Part shown: piece after piece, positions 63,591 through 64,000 of the stretch
How the letters are laid out: each line of letters starts with the position of its first letter
Position numbering within the stretch: the first letter of the stretch is position 1
Source: Robinsoniella peoriensis
GTDB lineage: Bacteria > Bacillota > Clostridia > Lachnospirales > Lachnospiraceae
Assembly: GCF_000797495.1 (NCBI RefSeq)
Contig: NZ_JTGN01000011.1
Location: 186,001 to 250,000, forward strand
DNA length: 64,000 nucleotides
Direction: 5' to 3'
Made by a program: the position numbers and the translations under genes
The notes under the pieces: generated by a model
The model's input: only the letters and a program-made list of their open reading frames with translations
Database searches by the model: none
Told to the model about the DNA's origin: nothing

Positions 63591-64000
63591 TCAGGCATTA
63601 TTGGAACTGGCTGTCTCTTCTTTGGGTGTTAACGGTGCAGTATCCTTATAGATTATATAACCATTGGTCTGTCCAATTGCCTTAAACTTCCTTAATTCTA
63701 TTTTCTTTTTTGAGTCCGCCGTGTCATAATATACCAGATAATTGCACCCGGCCTTTCTCGCCTGCCTGATGATGACCCTGAAATCCGGATTTTCCGATAT
63801 CATCTGTTCATGTATTTTCCTGTCTCTCTTGCTAAATCTTCCTTTTCTTCCGTATGCCAGTCCAATGCCTGCATCATACTGGCGTATATAACCAGCCAGA
63901 TCATCGGGAACCACAGCCTTTACCGTCTCACCTTCACCACGGTTCTGTGTAATGATTTCACAGATAGCGTTTGCTGCCGAAGGCAGTTTCTGCAGATTTT
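63591..64000 (-). CDS. C-terminal part of an unidentified protein, start beyond the window
   Basis: The frame is open from the right edge to a stop at 63591, at least 136 residues. Visible text: ICEIITQN, VVPDDLAGYIRQYDAGIGLAYGR, NPDFRVIIRQARKAGCNYLVYYDT and GQTNGYIIYKD. This looks like the soluble C-terminal domain seen at the end of some multi-span membrane proteins, where an extracytoplasmic Rossmann-like part follows the last membrane segment. A GTG at 63914 could be taken for a start but has no ribosome site, and the frame is open before it. Function not recognised. Confidence 0.6.
   Translation of the reverse strand, partial: NLQKLPSAANAICEIITQNRGEGETVKAVVPDDLAGYIRQYDAGIGLAYGRKGRFSKRDRKIHEQMISENPDFRVIIRQARKAGCNYLVYYDTADSKKKIELRKFKAIGQTNGYIIYKDTAPLTPKEETASSNNA

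Noticed and set aside
1..64000. CRISPR arrays, tRNA or rRNA genes
   Set aside because: No regularly spaced repeats and no recognisable tRNA or rRNA sequences on either strand.

Overview
The window reads as chromosomal DNA of a low-GC Gram-positive anaerobe, most likely class Clostridia and probably family Lachnospiraceae. The grounds are a moderate to low GC content, AGGAGG-type ribosome binding sites, many extended -10 (TGnTATAAT) promoters, teichoic-acid genes of the TagD/TagG/TagH type, and secreted proteins with InlB-like, BIG2 and FN3 modules. No rRNA, tRNA, CRISPR array or intact insertion sequence was seen. Almost every gene makes, exports or decorates a cell-surface glycopolymer, and nearly all are on the minus strand.

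Layout, left to right. (1) 1-8.9 kb: a minus-strand unit rfbB-rfbA-rfbC, ABC permease, ABC ATPase with a C-terminal Wzt-type carbohydrate-binding domain, a methyltransferase, and a kinase-like/coiled-coil/double-GT2 protein that runs off the left edge. This set parallels the Gram-negative O9a system, where WbdD caps the chain with methyl-phosphate and Wzt reads the cap. (2) 9-14.6 kb: two tandem YfhO-type GT-C membrane proteins. (3) 14.7-19 kb: a dlt-like operon of adenylation enzyme, formyltransferase, carrier protein and MBOAT acyltransferase. The formyltransferase is not part of a classical dlt operon. (4) 19-22 kb: a membrane-anchored propeller/InlB-repeat protein with a CsbB-type polyprenyl-phosphate glycosyltransferase. 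(5) 22.1-26 kb, plus strand: a nucleotidyltransferase and a secreted papain-like protease. (6) 26-47 kb: a very AT-rich, probably strain-variable block with GT-C enzymes, Glf, a Wzx flippase, dTDP-3-aminosugar genes, acyltransferases and glycosyltransferases; one large GT-C gene carries a G8 tract. (7) 47-55 kb: ugd, then an aldolase, a KdsB-like CMP-transferase, a HAD phosphatase and a DUF115 protein that may form a pathway for a CMP-activated acidic sugar. (8) 55-63.5 kb: teichoic-acid genes tagD, tagG, tagH, three CDP-glycerol glycerophosphotransferases, a GT2 and an initiating polyprenyl-phosphate sugar transferase. A partial gene ends the window.

The genes suggest at least two exported polymers: a deoxyhexose-containing chain sent out by the CBM-bearing ABC transporter, and a glycerol-phosphate teichoic acid sent out by TagGH. 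Outside the membrane these, or a third Wzx-flipped glycan, would be decorated by GT-C enzymes fed by DPM-type GT2s and by the dlt-like formyl/acyl system. A conserved pseudoknot-like leader RNA, found only upstream of rfbC and tagD in this window, may tie expression of the two polymer pathways together.

The items most worth follow-up are the split WbdD-like capping module, the dlt-like operon with its formyltransferase, the twin leader RNA with compensatory base changes, the G8 tract, and the candidate CMP-acidic-sugar module. All functions are inferred from motifs and gene order read by eye; no database search was run.
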